From contig JADJYX010000001.1 in NCBI GenBank assembly GCA_016719535.1, positions 62,001 through 126,000 on the forward strand: a stretch of 64,000 bases of DNA, in the 5' to 3' direction. The position numbers and the translations under genes were made by a program. This DNA comes from Rubrivivax sp. (lineage in GTDB: Bacteria; Pseudomonadota; Gammaproteobacteria; Burkholderiales; Burkholderiaceae_C). The notes under the pieces are model-generated. The model was not told the DNA's origin, searched no databases, and saw nothing but the letters and a program-made list of their open reading frames with translations. Of this stretch, positions 53,155 through 60,798 are shown piece after piece. How positions within the stretch are numbered: position 1 is the first letter of the stretch; each line of letters starts with the position of its first letter.

Positions 53155-54343
53155 CCTGGGCCCCCAAGACGCCTTCGGCGTCGCCCCCCCGAGGGGGCGC
53201 GTTCGGCTCGGGGCGGCCCGTCGCCGAACCCGCTACGCGCTCGAAATACGCCCGCATCACGCGGTGGTAGCGCTCGTCATCGAGCAGGAAGGCATCGTGC
53301 CCATGCGGCGCGGCGATCTCGGCATAGCTGACGTCGATGCGGTTGTCGACCAGCGCCTTGACGATCTCGCGGCTGCGCGCCGGCGAGAAGCGCCAGTCGG
53401 TGGTGAAGCTCACGAGCAGGAATTCATGCCCCCGCGCCACGGCAAAGGCACGCGCCAGGTCGCCGCCATGCGCGCGCGCGGGGTCGAAATAGTCGAGTGC
53501 GCGCGTGATCAGCAGGTAGGTGTTGGCGTCGAAATAGTCGCTGAACTTGTCGCCCTGGTGGCGCAGGTAGCTCTCGATCTGGAATTCGATTTCCTGCGTG
53601 CTGTAGCCGAGTTCGGCGGCGCGCAGTTCACGGCCGAATTTGGCCTCCATCGCGTCGTCGGACAAATAGGTGATGTGGCCGATCATGCGCGCCACCCGCA
53701 GGCCGCGCTTGGGCAGCACGCCGTGCTCGTAGAAGTGGCCGCCGTGGAAGTCGGGGTCGGTGACGATGGCCCGGCGCGCCACCTCGTTGAAGGCGATATT
53801 CTGTGCCGACAGGTTGGGCGCGGTGGCCACCGCGATGCAGTGGCGCACGCGCTCGGGGTGGCGCAGCGTCCAGGCCAGCGCCTGCATGCCGCCCAGGCTG
53901 CCGCCCAGCACCGCCGCCAGCTGCGTGATGCCCAGCCGCTGCACCAGCCGCGCCTGCGCGTCGACCCAGTCCTCGACCGTGACCACGGGGAAGTCCGCGC
54001 CCCAGGCGCGGCCGCTGGCCGGGTTGACATGCATCGGCCCGGTGGAGCCGAAGCACGAGCCCGGGTTGTTGACGCCGATGACGAAGAAGCGGTCGGTGTC
54101 CAGCGGCTTGCCGGGCCCGACCAGGTTGTCCCACCAGCCGACCTGGCCGTGCTCGTCGATGCCGGCCACGTGGTGGCTGGCGTTGAGCGCGTGGCACACC
54201 AGCACGGCGTTGCTGCGCGCGGCGTTGAGCGTGCCGTAGGTCTCGTAGGCGAGCGCATAGCCGGGCAGCACGGCGCCGCTCTGCAGCGGCAGCGGCTCGC
54301 CGAAATGCGCAAACTGGGCGTTGACGGTACCGACGCTGGCCAT
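53147..54343 (-). CDS. metX: Homoserine O-acyltransferase MetX
   Basis: A 398-residue alpha/beta hydrolase-fold acyltransferase: LVCHALNASHHVAG, the nucleophile in LGGSLGGMQALAWTLRHPER, and the catalytic His in IAAPHGHDAFLLDDERYH. It acylates homoserine for methionine synthesis. The normal family ending (YFERV) is followed by 25 extra residues encoded largely by a REP-like repeat. The gene lies behind a SAM-II riboswitch and terminator. There is no recognisable Shine-Dalgarno sequence: the T-tract of the terminator ends five bases before ATG 54343. Confidence 0.95.
   Translation of the reverse strand: MASVGTVNAQFAHFGEPLPLQSGAVLPGYALAYETYGTLNAARSNAVLVCHALNASHHVAGIDEHGQVGWWDNLVGPGKPLDTDRFFVIGVNNPGSCFGSTGPMHVNPASGRAWGADFPVVTVEDWVDAQARLVQRLGITQLAAVLGGSLGGMQALAWTLRHPERVRHCIAVATAPNLSAQNIAFNEVARRAIVTDPDFHGGHFYEHGVLPKRGLRVARMIGHITYLSDDAMEAKFGRELRAAELGYSTQEIEFQIESYLRHQGDKFSDYFDANTYLLITRALDYFDPARAHGGDLARAFAVARGHEFLLVSFTTDWRFSPARSREIVKALVDNRIDVSYAEIAAPHGHDAFLLDDERYHRVMRAYFERVAGSATGRPEPNAPPRGGDAEGVLGAQGV
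53155..53200 (-). repeat. REP-like palindromic element, copy B, inside the metX 3' end
   Basis: On the minus strand it reads GCGCCCCCTCGGGGGGGC, ACGCCGAAGGCGT, TTGGGGGCCC, closely matching copy A at 21621-21666. It encodes the last residues of MetX (APPRGGDAEGVLGAQGV) and reaches the metW start. Confidence 0.75.
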
Positions 54344-54348
54344 GAATG

Positions 54349-54384
54349 AAAAAACCCGGCGCCACTGCAGAGGTGGGGCCGGGT
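54349..54384 (-). terminator. Regulatory intrinsic terminator between riboswitch and metX
   Basis: On the minus strand CCCGGC pairs with GCCGGG, with an upper CCAC/GTGG stem, followed by TTTTTT. The run ends five bases before the metX start codon. CCTCT in the apical region is complementary to AGAGG in the 3' part of the aptamer, which suggests an antiterminator alternative. Confidence 0.85.
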
Positions 54385-54390
54385 CGGCGT

Positions 54391-54444
54391 CCCTCTTTAG
54401 CGGCATTTGTTGAGCGCCCGCAAGTCGGAGCAAATCGGCGCTGT
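54391..54444 (-). promoter_or_regulatory. SAM-II riboswitch upstream of metX
   Basis: On the minus strand the P1 helix AGCGCC/GGCGCT encloses GATTTGCTCCGACTTGC, followed by CAACAAATGCCGCTAAAGAG then GG. This matches the SAM-II aptamer layout (GCGC-GAUUU..CCG..UUGC-GCGC, AAAUG..GCUAAA.AGGG), including the conserved GCTAAA. SAM-II binds S-adenosylmethionine in an H-type pseudoknot and lowers expression of methionine genes. It is mostly known from alphaproteobacteria. Location directly before metX supports the call. Confidence 0.9.
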
Positions 54445-54452
54445 CGGCCTTC

Positions 54453-54458
54453 AGTATA
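54453..54458 (-). promoter_or_regulatory. -10 hexamer TATACT for the metX leader
   Basis: TATACT on the minus strand ends about nine bases before the SAM-II aptamer, placing the transcription start at its 5' edge. No convincing -35 in the GC-rich sequence upstream. Confidence 0.5.
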
Positions 54459-54605
54459 GCCAGAGGCCGGCCGGCCCGCACCGGTGCACAACGCCCGAAG
54501 TGCGCCGCCAAGACCGGCCGATTCGGCGATCTGCGGCCACGGCGCGCCGGCTAGCATGCCGTTCGCCCCGAGGAATGGCCGCAGGATTGGCCGAGGAGAC
54601 CCCGA

Positions 54606-56267
54606 ATGCACGCCTGGCTGCAGCAGCTCGACCAGCATTTCCCCGTCCGCTACAGCGCCTGGCTGCTCGCCGCCATCGGGCTGCTGCTGTTCGGTTTTAC
54701 CTGGGTGGCTTTCGGCGCCTTCGGCTTTGCAGCGCTGGTGTGCCTCTTCCTCGTGCTGCTGGGCCTGCGCGACGTGCGCCAGCGCCGCCATGCGGTGATC
54801 CGCAACTACCCCGTGATGGGGCATCTGCGCTACCTGCTCGAATTCATCCGCCCCGAGATCCGCCAGTATTTTCTCGAGAGCGACCGCGAGGCCGTGCCCT
54901 TTTCGCGCCAGCAGCGCAGCCTCGTCTACCAGCGCGCCAAGGGCGAGTCCGACAAGCGCCCCTTCGGCACCCAGCTCGACGTGCATGCCGACGGCTACGA
55001 GTGGATCAACCATTCGATGGCGCCCACGCAGCTGGCCGGACACGACTTCCGCGTCACCATCGGCAGCGCCGACAACGGCTGCACGCAGCCCTATGCGGCC
55101 AGCGTCTTCAACATCTCGGCGATGAGCTTCGGCGCGCTGTCGGCCAACGCGGTGCTGGCGCTCAACGGCGGCGCCAAGAAGGGCGGCTTTGCGCACGACA
55201 CCGGCGAGGGCTCGATCAGCCAGCACCACCGCGTGCACGGCGGCGACCTCATCTGGGAGATCGGCTCGGGCTATTTCGGCTGCCGCCACGACGACGGCTC
55301 GTTCAGCGAGGAGCGCTTCGTCGCCAACGCCACCGATCCGCAGGTGAAGATGGTCGAGCTCAAGCTCAGCCAGGGCGCCAAGCCCGGCCATGGCGGCGTG
55401 CTGCCGGGGCCGAAGGTGACGCCCGAGATCGCCGCTGCGCGCGGCGTGCCGGCGGGCGTGGACTGCATCAGCCCGGCCAGCCACGGCGCCTTCTCGACGC
55501 CGGCCGACATGCTGCGCTTCATCGACCGCCTGCGGCAGCTGTCGGGCGGCAAGCCCACCGGCTTCAAGCTGTGCATCGGCCACCCCTGGGAGTGGTTCGG
55601 CATCTGCAAGGCCATGCTCGAGACCGGCATCCTGCCCGACTTCATCGTCGTCGACGGTGCCGAGGGCGGCACCGGCGCGGCACCGCTGGAATTTACCGAC
55701 CACGTGGGTGCGCCGGCGCAGGAAGGGCTGCTGCTGGTGCGCAATTCGCTGGTCGGCCTGAACCTGAAGCACCGCATCCGCATCGGCGCCGCCGGCAAGG
55801 TGATCGGCGCCTTCGACATCGCGCGCATGATGGCGCTCGGGGCCGACTGGTGCAATTCGGCGCGCGGCTTCATGTTTGCGCTGGGCTGCATCCAGGCCCA
55901 GCACTGCCACAGCGGCAGCTGCCCCACCGGCGTGACCACGCAGGACCCGAAGCGCCAGCAGGCGCTGGTGGTGCCCGACAAGACCGAGCGCGTCTACCGC
56001 TTCCACCGGCACACGCTGCACGCGCTGCAGGAACTGGTGCAGGCCGCGGGGCTGAAGCACCCGAACGAGATCACCGCCTCGCACATCGTGCGCCGCGTGT
56101 CCGACAGCGACGTGCGGCTGCTGGCCAGCCAGCTGCCCCTGCTCGCGCCCGGCCAGCTGCTCGACGCCATCGAGGGCCGCGCCGACTGGCCGCACAACGT
56201 CTACCGGCTGTACTGGCCGATGGCCTGTGCGCACAGTTTCCAGCCGCAGGCGGCGGTGGTCGGCTGA
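54606..56267 (+). CDS. Membrane-anchored FMN-binding glutamate synthase-like protein
   Basis: A 553-residue protein. N-terminal transmembrane helices (WLLAAIGLLLFGFTWVAFGA, ALVCLFLVLLGL) precede a complete glutamate synthase central/FMN domain: NISAMSFGALSANAVLALNG, HDTGEGSISQHHRVHGGDL, DFIVVDGAEGGTGAAPLEFT. The iron-sulfur motif CX5CX4C is present in GCIQAQHCHSGSCPTGV. The amidotransferase domain of GltB is absent, so it is an FMN_gltS family oxidoreductase of unknown substrate rather than a glutamate synthase. Divergent from metX. Confidence 0.92.
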   Translation: MHAWLQQLDQHFPVRYSAWLLAAIGLLLFGFTWVAFGAFGFAALVCLFLVLLGLRDVRQRRHAVIRNYPVMGHLRYLLEFIRPEIRQYFLESDREAVPFSRQQRSLVYQRAKGESDKRPFGTQLDVHADGYEWINHSMAPTQLAGHDFRVTIGSADNGCTQPYAASVFNISAMSFGALSANAVLALNGGAKKGGFAHDTGEGSISQHHRVHGGDLIWEIGSGYFGCRHDDGSFSEERFVANATDPQVKMVELKLSQGAKPGHGGVLPGPKVTPEIAAARGVPAGVDCISPASHGAFSTPADMLRFIDRLRQLSGGKPTGFKLCIGHPWEWFGICKAMLETGILPDFIVVDGAEGGTGAAPLEFTDHVGAPAQEGLLLVRNSLVGLNLKHRIRIGAAGKVIGAFDIARMMALGADWCNSARGFMFALGCIQAQHCHSGSCPTGVTTQDPKRQQALVVPDKTERVYRFHRHTLHALQELVQAAGLKHPNEITASHIVRRVSDSDVRLLASQLPLLAPGQLLDAIEGRADWPHNVYRLYWPMACAHSFQPQAAVVG

Positions 56268-56367
56268 CGGCGCCAGGCGGCCGCCGGGTTGTTGACGCGA
56301 TCGAGGCCTGGGTTCGACGGCCGAGGCCCGGCAGCGCGAGATGGTTCGAAAGAAGGTCAGGGCCGCG

Positions 56368-57384
56368 TCAGACGGCGCGCCGGAACGCCAGCCGCGGCGA
56401 GTTGCGGAAGCCGCAGGCCACCATGAAGCCCAGCAGCGCGCCGTCGGTCAGCGGCACCGAGCTTTCCACCGCCTCCACGCGCAGCGCGCCCAGGTTGGCA
56501 AACAGCTGCGCCATCAGCGCGTGGCCGACGCCGCGGTGCGCATAGCCGGGGTCGACGCCCAGGGTGTCGATCACGGCCACCGGCTCGGTGCGGCCGAAGT
56601 CGCCGAGGTCGGCGCGGGCCATCAGGTAGCCGACCACGGTGCCGTCGCAATGTGCCGCCAGCGAGGCGCGCACGGCGCGGTTCTGCTCGGCCTCGGCCAG
56701 CCGGGCCGAGAGGTAGTCGCGGCGGTCGCTGCCGGTATTGACGCGGTCGATGCGCACGATGGCATCGAGGTCGGCGGCCGTCATCACGCGCACGTCGACG
56801 CCATGGCGGGCATGGCGCTCCTGGTCGTTGGCTTCGTCGCGGCCGAAGTCGACCTCCTGGCCCGGGCCTTCGCCGGCATCGACCGCCAGCGGCCCCTCGC
56901 GATCGGCATACAGCCGGCTGTCGCCGACGCGGCTTTCGACCACCAGGTTGGGCGCCAGCTCGAAGCCCAGGCCGGCCAGCCAGGCGAGCATGCCGCTGCG
57001 CTTCCAGCTCGACAGCGTGCGGATCTCGGTGGCGCCATGGCGCGCGGCCCAGCTGCGCAGCGCCTCGAACAGCCGGCGGCCGACGCCGCGGCGCGCGTGC
57101 CCGGGCTGCAGACCCACCAGCTCGATGCGCAGCGACGGCGACTGGCGGCCGAATTCGCCGTGCGCCAGGCGGGCGAGCAGAAAGCCGATGAGCGCGCCGT
57201 CGTGCTCGGCCGCAAACTGTGCGTGCAGCGGCGGATGCGCCTTGGCCGCGTGCAGGCGGCGCTCGATGTAGTCGCGTCGCGAGTGCCCTTCGATGACGGC
57301 ATCGATGGCGACCACTGCGTCCAGATCGACCGGCTGCAGGGCGCGGATGGTGACGGAATCGGCGTCGACGGGGGTGCTGGGCAT
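56368..57384 (-). CDS. Tandem-GNAT acetyltransferase
   Basis: A 338-residue protein made of two homologous GNAT domains. The first has VTIRALQPVDLDAVVAIDAV and ELVGLQPGHARRGVGRRLFE; the second has VDVRVMTAADLDAIVRIDRV and DTLGVDPGYAHRGVGHALMA. Both keep the acetyl-CoA loop RRGVGRRL / HRGVGHAL. It lies downstream of the hemerythrin gene on the same strand, 58 bases apart, and resembles the single GNAT encoded at 59711. Acceptor substrate unknown. Confidence 0.9.
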   Translation of the reverse strand: MPSTPVDADSVTIRALQPVDLDAVVAIDAVIEGHSRRDYIERRLHAAKAHPPLHAQFAAEHDGALIGFLLARLAHGEFGRQSPSLRIELVGLQPGHARRGVGRRLFEALRSWAARHGATEIRTLSSWKRSGMLAWLAGLGFELAPNLVVESRVGDSRLYADREGPLAVDAGEGPGQEVDFGRDEANDQERHARHGVDVRVMTAADLDAIVRIDRVNTGSDRRDYLSARLAEAEQNRAVRASLAAHCDGTVVGYLMARADLGDFGRTEPVAVIDTLGVDPGYAHRGVGHALMAQLFANLGALRVEAVESSVPLTDGALLGFMVACGFRNSPRLAFRRAV

Positions 57385-57442
57385 GGTGGGGCTCCGGGTG
57401 CGGCGGGTGCGGCGGGTGACAGGGGGTGCCGGCGGCGAGCGC

Positions 57443-57922
57443 TCAGGTGCCGGCGGCGTAGGCGAAGGCGAGCTGGCGGTCGGTTTCGTCGTCGAGCAGG
57501 TCGTCGAGCATCGGCAGCAGCGCCATCGTCTCCTTCTGGATATGCGCCACCTGGCGCTCCACCAGCTCGGAGGCCAGGCGCTGCATCGGCGCGCGCTGGC
57601 TGTCGGCCAGCGTGCCGGCGGCGAGTGCGCGCGCCAGCGGCAGCAGCTCGTCGGCGACGGCGCGCAGGGTGTCGTGCTCCTCGGTCAGCAGCTCGGCCAG
57701 CTCGCCGTCGCCAGCCTCCGCCAGGCGCGGAAACAGCTCGGCCTCTTCAAAGCCGAAGTGGTGGCCGATCTCGTGCTCGAGCTGGCGCACCAGCGGTGCC
57801 ACCAGCGGCTGCAGGGCGCCGGCGTCGCCGCTGGTCAGCGCATGGCCCACGCGGTCGAGCAGCGCGATGCTGTTGCGGTGCTCGTCGTCGAGCAGCTGGG
57901 ATACCTGGCGCATGAAGTTCAT
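57443..57922 (-). CDS. Hemerythrin HHE-domain protein
   Basis: A 159-residue four-helix protein. Di-iron ligands are apparent: DDEHRNSIALLDRV, EHEIGHHFGFEEAELFPRL, LLTEEHDTLRAVADELL and HIQKETMALLPMLDDLLDD. HHE proteins bind O2 or NO, or repair iron-sulfur centres (YtfE group). A perfect copy of the 21-bp palindrome shared with the regulator's promoter lies 33 bases upstream, so it is probably in the same regulon. Confidence 0.88.
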   Translation of the reverse strand: MNFMRQVSQLLDDEHRNSIALLDRVGHALTSGDAGALQPLVAPLVRQLEHEIGHHFGFEEAELFPRLAEAGDGELAELLTEEHDTLRAVADELLPLARALAAGTLADSQRAPMQRLASELVERQVAHIQKETMALLPMLDDLLDDETDRQLAFAYAAGT

Positions 57923-57954
57923 GACGATGATCTGCGGGGTTCGGGTCTAAAAAA

Positions 57955-57975
57955 GGTATTCTAGTACCAGAATAG
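57955..57975. promoter_or_regulatory. Candidate Rrf2 operator, site 1 (hemerythrin promoter)
   Basis: A palindrome with arms TATTCT and AGAATA around AGTACC. Written as GGTATTC-T-AGTACC-AGAATAG it differs at one position from site 2 at 59657. It sits 33-53 bases before the hemerythrin start, a suitable operator position. Confidence 0.65.
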
Positions 57976-57996
57976 AAGAAAACAAGCTCGATGCGA

Positions 57997-59346
57997 TCAA
58001 TCGGCGGGCGCCGCCATCGCCCGCCGCAACCGCTGCAGCAGCGTCGCCAGGAAGACGGCGAAGGCCGCTGCGCCCACGGTGCCGGTCGCGCCCGCGGCGC
58101 GCACCAGCAGCGCCGACGAGGCGGCGATGCCGGCCGCCAGCAGCACCAGCGCCAGCGCATGCGCGACGGCATGCCAGGCCAGCGCACGCCCGAGCGTGAG
58201 GGCCGACGGCGTCGGTGCCCGGCGCCGCCCCTGCGCCGCGTGCATGGCCGCCAGAAACGGCAGGATGCGCTGCAGCACGCCGAACAGAAAGCTCGTCAGC
58301 CAGCCGCCCACCGCGGCCAGCCCGAACAGGCGTGCCCAGGGCGATGCGGCATCGGCGGCCAGTGCCGCCGCCGCCAGCACCAGCGTCAGGGCCAGTCCGG
58401 CCCAGCCCATGTGCATCAGCCGGCCGCCCCAGCCGAGGTCGGGCCGCATGGCGCCGGCCAGCACGCCGCGCATCAGCCGCAGGTGCAGCACCAGGCCCAC
58501 CGCGCCGCACAGCAGCGCGGTGACGCGCAGCGGCATCGCCACGGCCGGCGCCAGCGCCGCCGCCGCGGCCAGCGCCACCGCGGCCAGTGCCGCACCGCCG
58601 GCGGCGAGCTGGCGCCGGTCGTCGGGCACGCGGCCGAGCGCAAACATCGGCAGCAGCACGGACGACAGGCCGAGCGCCAGCAGGCCCATGAAGCCGAAGA
58701 CGCCGGCGGCCAGGTGCAGGCCGCGGGCGCTGTCGCGGTCGAGCAGCGGCCGCCCCAGCCACAGCATGACCAGCGCCGTCGCGCTGGCCAGCAGCAGCGC
58801 CAGCGCGATCAGGGCGCCCCAGCCGTGCAGCACCACGCCGGCCATGCCGCGCGCGCCGCGCAGGTTGAGCGCCAGCAGCAGGCCGTAGCCCAGCAGCACG
58901 GCGATCACGCCGGCGGCGCCCAGTGCCAGCCAGGGCGGGCGCGCCAGCCCCATGCCCGCGGTGAGCACCACCACCCCGGGCACATAGATCCACCACAGCA
59001 GCGCCGGCAGGCGCGGCCAGCGCACCGGCATGCGCGTGGCCACCGGCAGCAGCTGCAGGCTGGCGCCGATGGCGCTTGCCGCCAGCGTGCCCAGCGTCAC
59101 CAGATGCAGCGCAGCCAGCGGCCAGCCCAGGCCGCCGCGCCAGGCCGGCCAGTCGGCGGCGCTCAGCAGCACCACCAGCCAGGCCGCCAGGTGAAAGACC
59201 ACCGCCGCCCCGAAATAGCGGAAGGGCACCGAGGCCGGCAGCAGCCGGCCGACGGCGCCCGACAGAAAGCTGCCGCCGAGCGCGGCGCGGCGGGCCGCCC
59301 CGGGCGCTGGCGCCGGCGGCGGCGCGTGGGCCTGCGGCGTCTTCAT
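57997..59346 (-). CDS. Polytopic membrane protein (NnrS / heme-copper-like)
   Basis: A 449-residue protein with about 12 transmembrane helices. Histidine-bearing helix motifs include FHLAAWLVVLLS, ALHLVTLGTLAASAIGASLQ, GLHLAAGVFGFMG, RLMHMGWAGLALT and AWHAVAHALALVLL, suggestive of heme or metal binding as in NnrS or subunit I-like proteins linked to nitric oxide. The family is not certain. It overlaps the DUF2249 gene by four bases and is in the same operon. Start ATG 59346. Confidence 0.65.
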   Translation of the reverse strand: MKTPQAHAPPPAPAPGAARRAALGGSFLSGAVGRLLPASVPFRYFGAAVVFHLAAWLVVLLSAADWPAWRGGLGWPLAALHLVTLGTLAASAIGASLQLLPVATRMPVRWPRLPALLWWIYVPGVVVLTAGMGLARPPWLALGAAGVIAVLLGYGLLLALNLRGARGMAGVVLHGWGALIALALLLASATALVMLWLGRPLLDRDSARGLHLAAGVFGFMGLLALGLSSVLLPMFALGRVPDDRRQLAAGGAALAAVALAAAAALAPAVAMPLRVTALLCGAVGLVLHLRLMRGVLAGAMRPDLGWGGRLMHMGWAGLALTLVLAAAALAADAASPWARLFGLAAVGGWLTSFLFGVLQRILPFLAAMHAAQGRRRAPTPSALTLGRALAWHAVAHALALVLLAAGIAASSALLVRAAGATGTVGAAAFAVFLATLLQRLRRAMAAPAD

Positions 59347-59603
59347 GTGGCCGCCAGGCGCAGCCGCACTTCGCCGGGGTCGCCGTCGATGCGCTCGGCC
59401 CACCAGCCGCGTTCGGCCAGTTCGGCATACAGCATGGCGGGGTCGCGGTCGTGGTGCACGATCAAGGCGCGGCCGTCGTGGCCGTGGTCGTCGACCTGGC
59501 GCAGGATCAGCAGCAGCGGCTGCGGCGGCGGCAGGCCGCGCACGTCGATGTGCCAGCAGCCGTCGCTGCCCAGCGTGGCTGGCTCGGGGGTCGGCATGCT
59601 CAT
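59343..59603 (-). CDS. DUF2249 protein
   Basis: An 86-residue TusA-like protein: WHIDVRGLPPPQPLLLILRQ, ALIVHHDRDPAMLYAELAER, EVRLRLAA. DUF2249 proteins are recurrent in denitrification and NO-response loci, often beside hemerythrins. It lacks the TusA cysteine. It is the first gene of the operon with the polytopic membrane protein, and is divergent from the GNAT-Rrf2 operon across site 2. Confidence 0.85.
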   Translation of the reverse strand: MSMPTPEPATLGSDGCWHIDVRGLPPPQPLLLILRQVDDHGHDGRALIVHHDRDPAMLYAELAERGWWAERIDGDPGEVRLRLAAT

Positions 59604-59656
59604 GGCCGTGTCGGGCGCCCGACGGCGCGCGCCGGGCAGGGGATCGATGAGTTGCG

Positions 59657-59677
59657 CTATTCTGGTACTTGAATACC
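59657..59677. promoter_or_regulatory. Candidate Rrf2 operator, site 2 (divergent promoter)
   Basis: Minus strand: GGTATTC-A-AGTACC-AGAATAG, one mismatch from site 1. It lies 53 bases before the DUF2249 start and 33 bases before the GNAT start, so one site can control both operons and allow autoregulation. Confidence 0.65.
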
Positions 59678-59710
59678 GTTGATGACCTTGATGTGGTACA
59701 AGCTGGACCG

Positions 59711-60292
59711 ATGGCCGACGAGGGCCGTGCCGAGCCACCGACGATGACGACCGACACCTCGAGCCCCCGATCGCGCGCCCGCAAGGCCGCCGCGCCCGCG
59801 GCGCCCGCACCGGAGCTGCGCATCCGCACCGTCAAGGCCGGCGACCTGCCGGCCGTGGTGGCCCTGGACGCCACCGTCACCGGGCTGCACAAGGCGGCCT
59901 ACTGGCAGCGCGTTTTCCGCCGCTACGGCATCAACGGCCAGGGCCAGCGCCACTTCCTGGTGGCGGTGCTCGACGAGCGCGTGTGCGGCTTCGCCATCGG
60001 CGAGGTGCGCGACTGGGAATTCGGCGCGCCGCCCTGCGGCTGGCTGTTTGCCATCGACGTCGTGCCCAGCGCACGGCAGCAGGGCGTGGGCGGGCGGCTG
60101 CTGGCCGAGCTGGCACAGCGCTTCCGCCGCGAGGGCGTGCACACCCTGCGCACGATGACGGCGAGCGACAACTCGCTCATCCAGTCGTTCTTCCGCAGCC
60201 AGGGCATGCGCGCCGGCCACCTGCTGCCGCTGGAGATGGACATCGAAGCCGAGGCGCCGCCGCCCGCAGCCGCCGGGAGGCCGCGCCGATGA
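59711..60292 (+). CDS. GNAT-family acetyltransferase
   Basis: A 193-residue protein: a disordered Ala/Arg-rich N-terminus of about 35 residues, then a GNAT domain LRIRTVKAGDLPAVVALDAT, FAIDVVPSARQQGVGGRLLA (acetyl-CoA loop RQQGVGGRL) and MTASDNSLIQSFFRSQGM. Start ATG 59711 is chosen; 59744 would also give an intact domain and an upstream TTG frame overlaps the operator. The stop overlaps the Rrf2 start by four bases, so acetyltransferase and regulator are coupled. Confidence 0.88.
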   Translation: MADEGRAEPPTMTTDTSSPRSRARKAAAPAAPAPELRIRTVKAGDLPAVVALDATVTGLHKAAYWQRVFRRYGINGQGQRHFLVAVLDERVCGFAIGEVRDWEFGAPPCGWLFAIDVVPSARQQGVGGRLLAELAQRFRREGVHTLRTMTASDNSLIQSFFRSQGMRAGHLLPLEMDIEAEAPPPAAAGRPRR

Positions 60293-60726
60293 AGCTGCAG
60301 AAAAGCACCCTGCTGGCGCTGTACAGCGTGCTCGAATTCGCGGCGCGCCCCGACGAGCACATCCCCGCCAGCGAGATCGCCGAGAAATACGGCGAATCGG
60401 CACACCACCTGGCCAAGGTGCTGTCGGAGCTGGTGCGCGCGCACATCGTCGAATCGGTGCGCGGCGTGGGCGGCGGCTATCGCTTCGTCGGCAATGCGCG
60501 GCGGTTGACCCTGCTCAACGTGATCGTGCTGTTCGAGGACCTGACGCAGCAGCTGCCCCCGCCGCCGGCGCCGGCCAGCGGCACGCACGAGGCGCTGGCC
60601 CGCGTGCTGGGCGAGATCGACCAGATCACGCTGGCGACGCTGGGCGCGGTGACCATCGCCACGCTGCTCAAGGACATCGCCGACGGGCGTGAAGCCCTGG
60701 CACGGGCCGAGCGCGCTGCGGGCTGA
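60289..60726 (+). CDS. Rrf2-family transcriptional regulator without cysteines
   Basis: A 145-residue winged-helix protein: MKLQKSTLLALYSVLEFAAR, IPASEIAEKYGESAHHLAKV (recognition helix region), VRGVGGGYRFVGNARRLTLL (wing). NsrR and IscR hold an iron-sulfur cluster through three cysteines after the wing; this protein contains no cysteine at all, so any NO or redox sensing must use another ligand or partner. The two palindromes at 57955 and 59657 are its likely targets. Coupled to the GNAT gene. Confidence 0.9.
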   Translation: MKLQKSTLLALYSVLEFAARPDEHIPASEIAEKYGESAHHLAKVLSELVRAHIVESVRGVGGGYRFVGNARRLTLLNVIVLFEDLTQQLPPPPAPASGTHEALARVLGEIDQITLATLGAVTIATLLKDIADGREALARAERAAG

Positions 60727-60798
60727 GGCAGCCCGCAGCGGCGGCCGACCCGACAAGGCCAGACACCACGCTCAGCCCGGGTCCACGCCGCGCCCGCC

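Noticed and set aside
59677..59695. FNR/DNR box in the DUF2249/GNAT promoter
   Set aside because: TTGATG occurs twice as a direct repeat, but the required inverted ATCAA half is missing.
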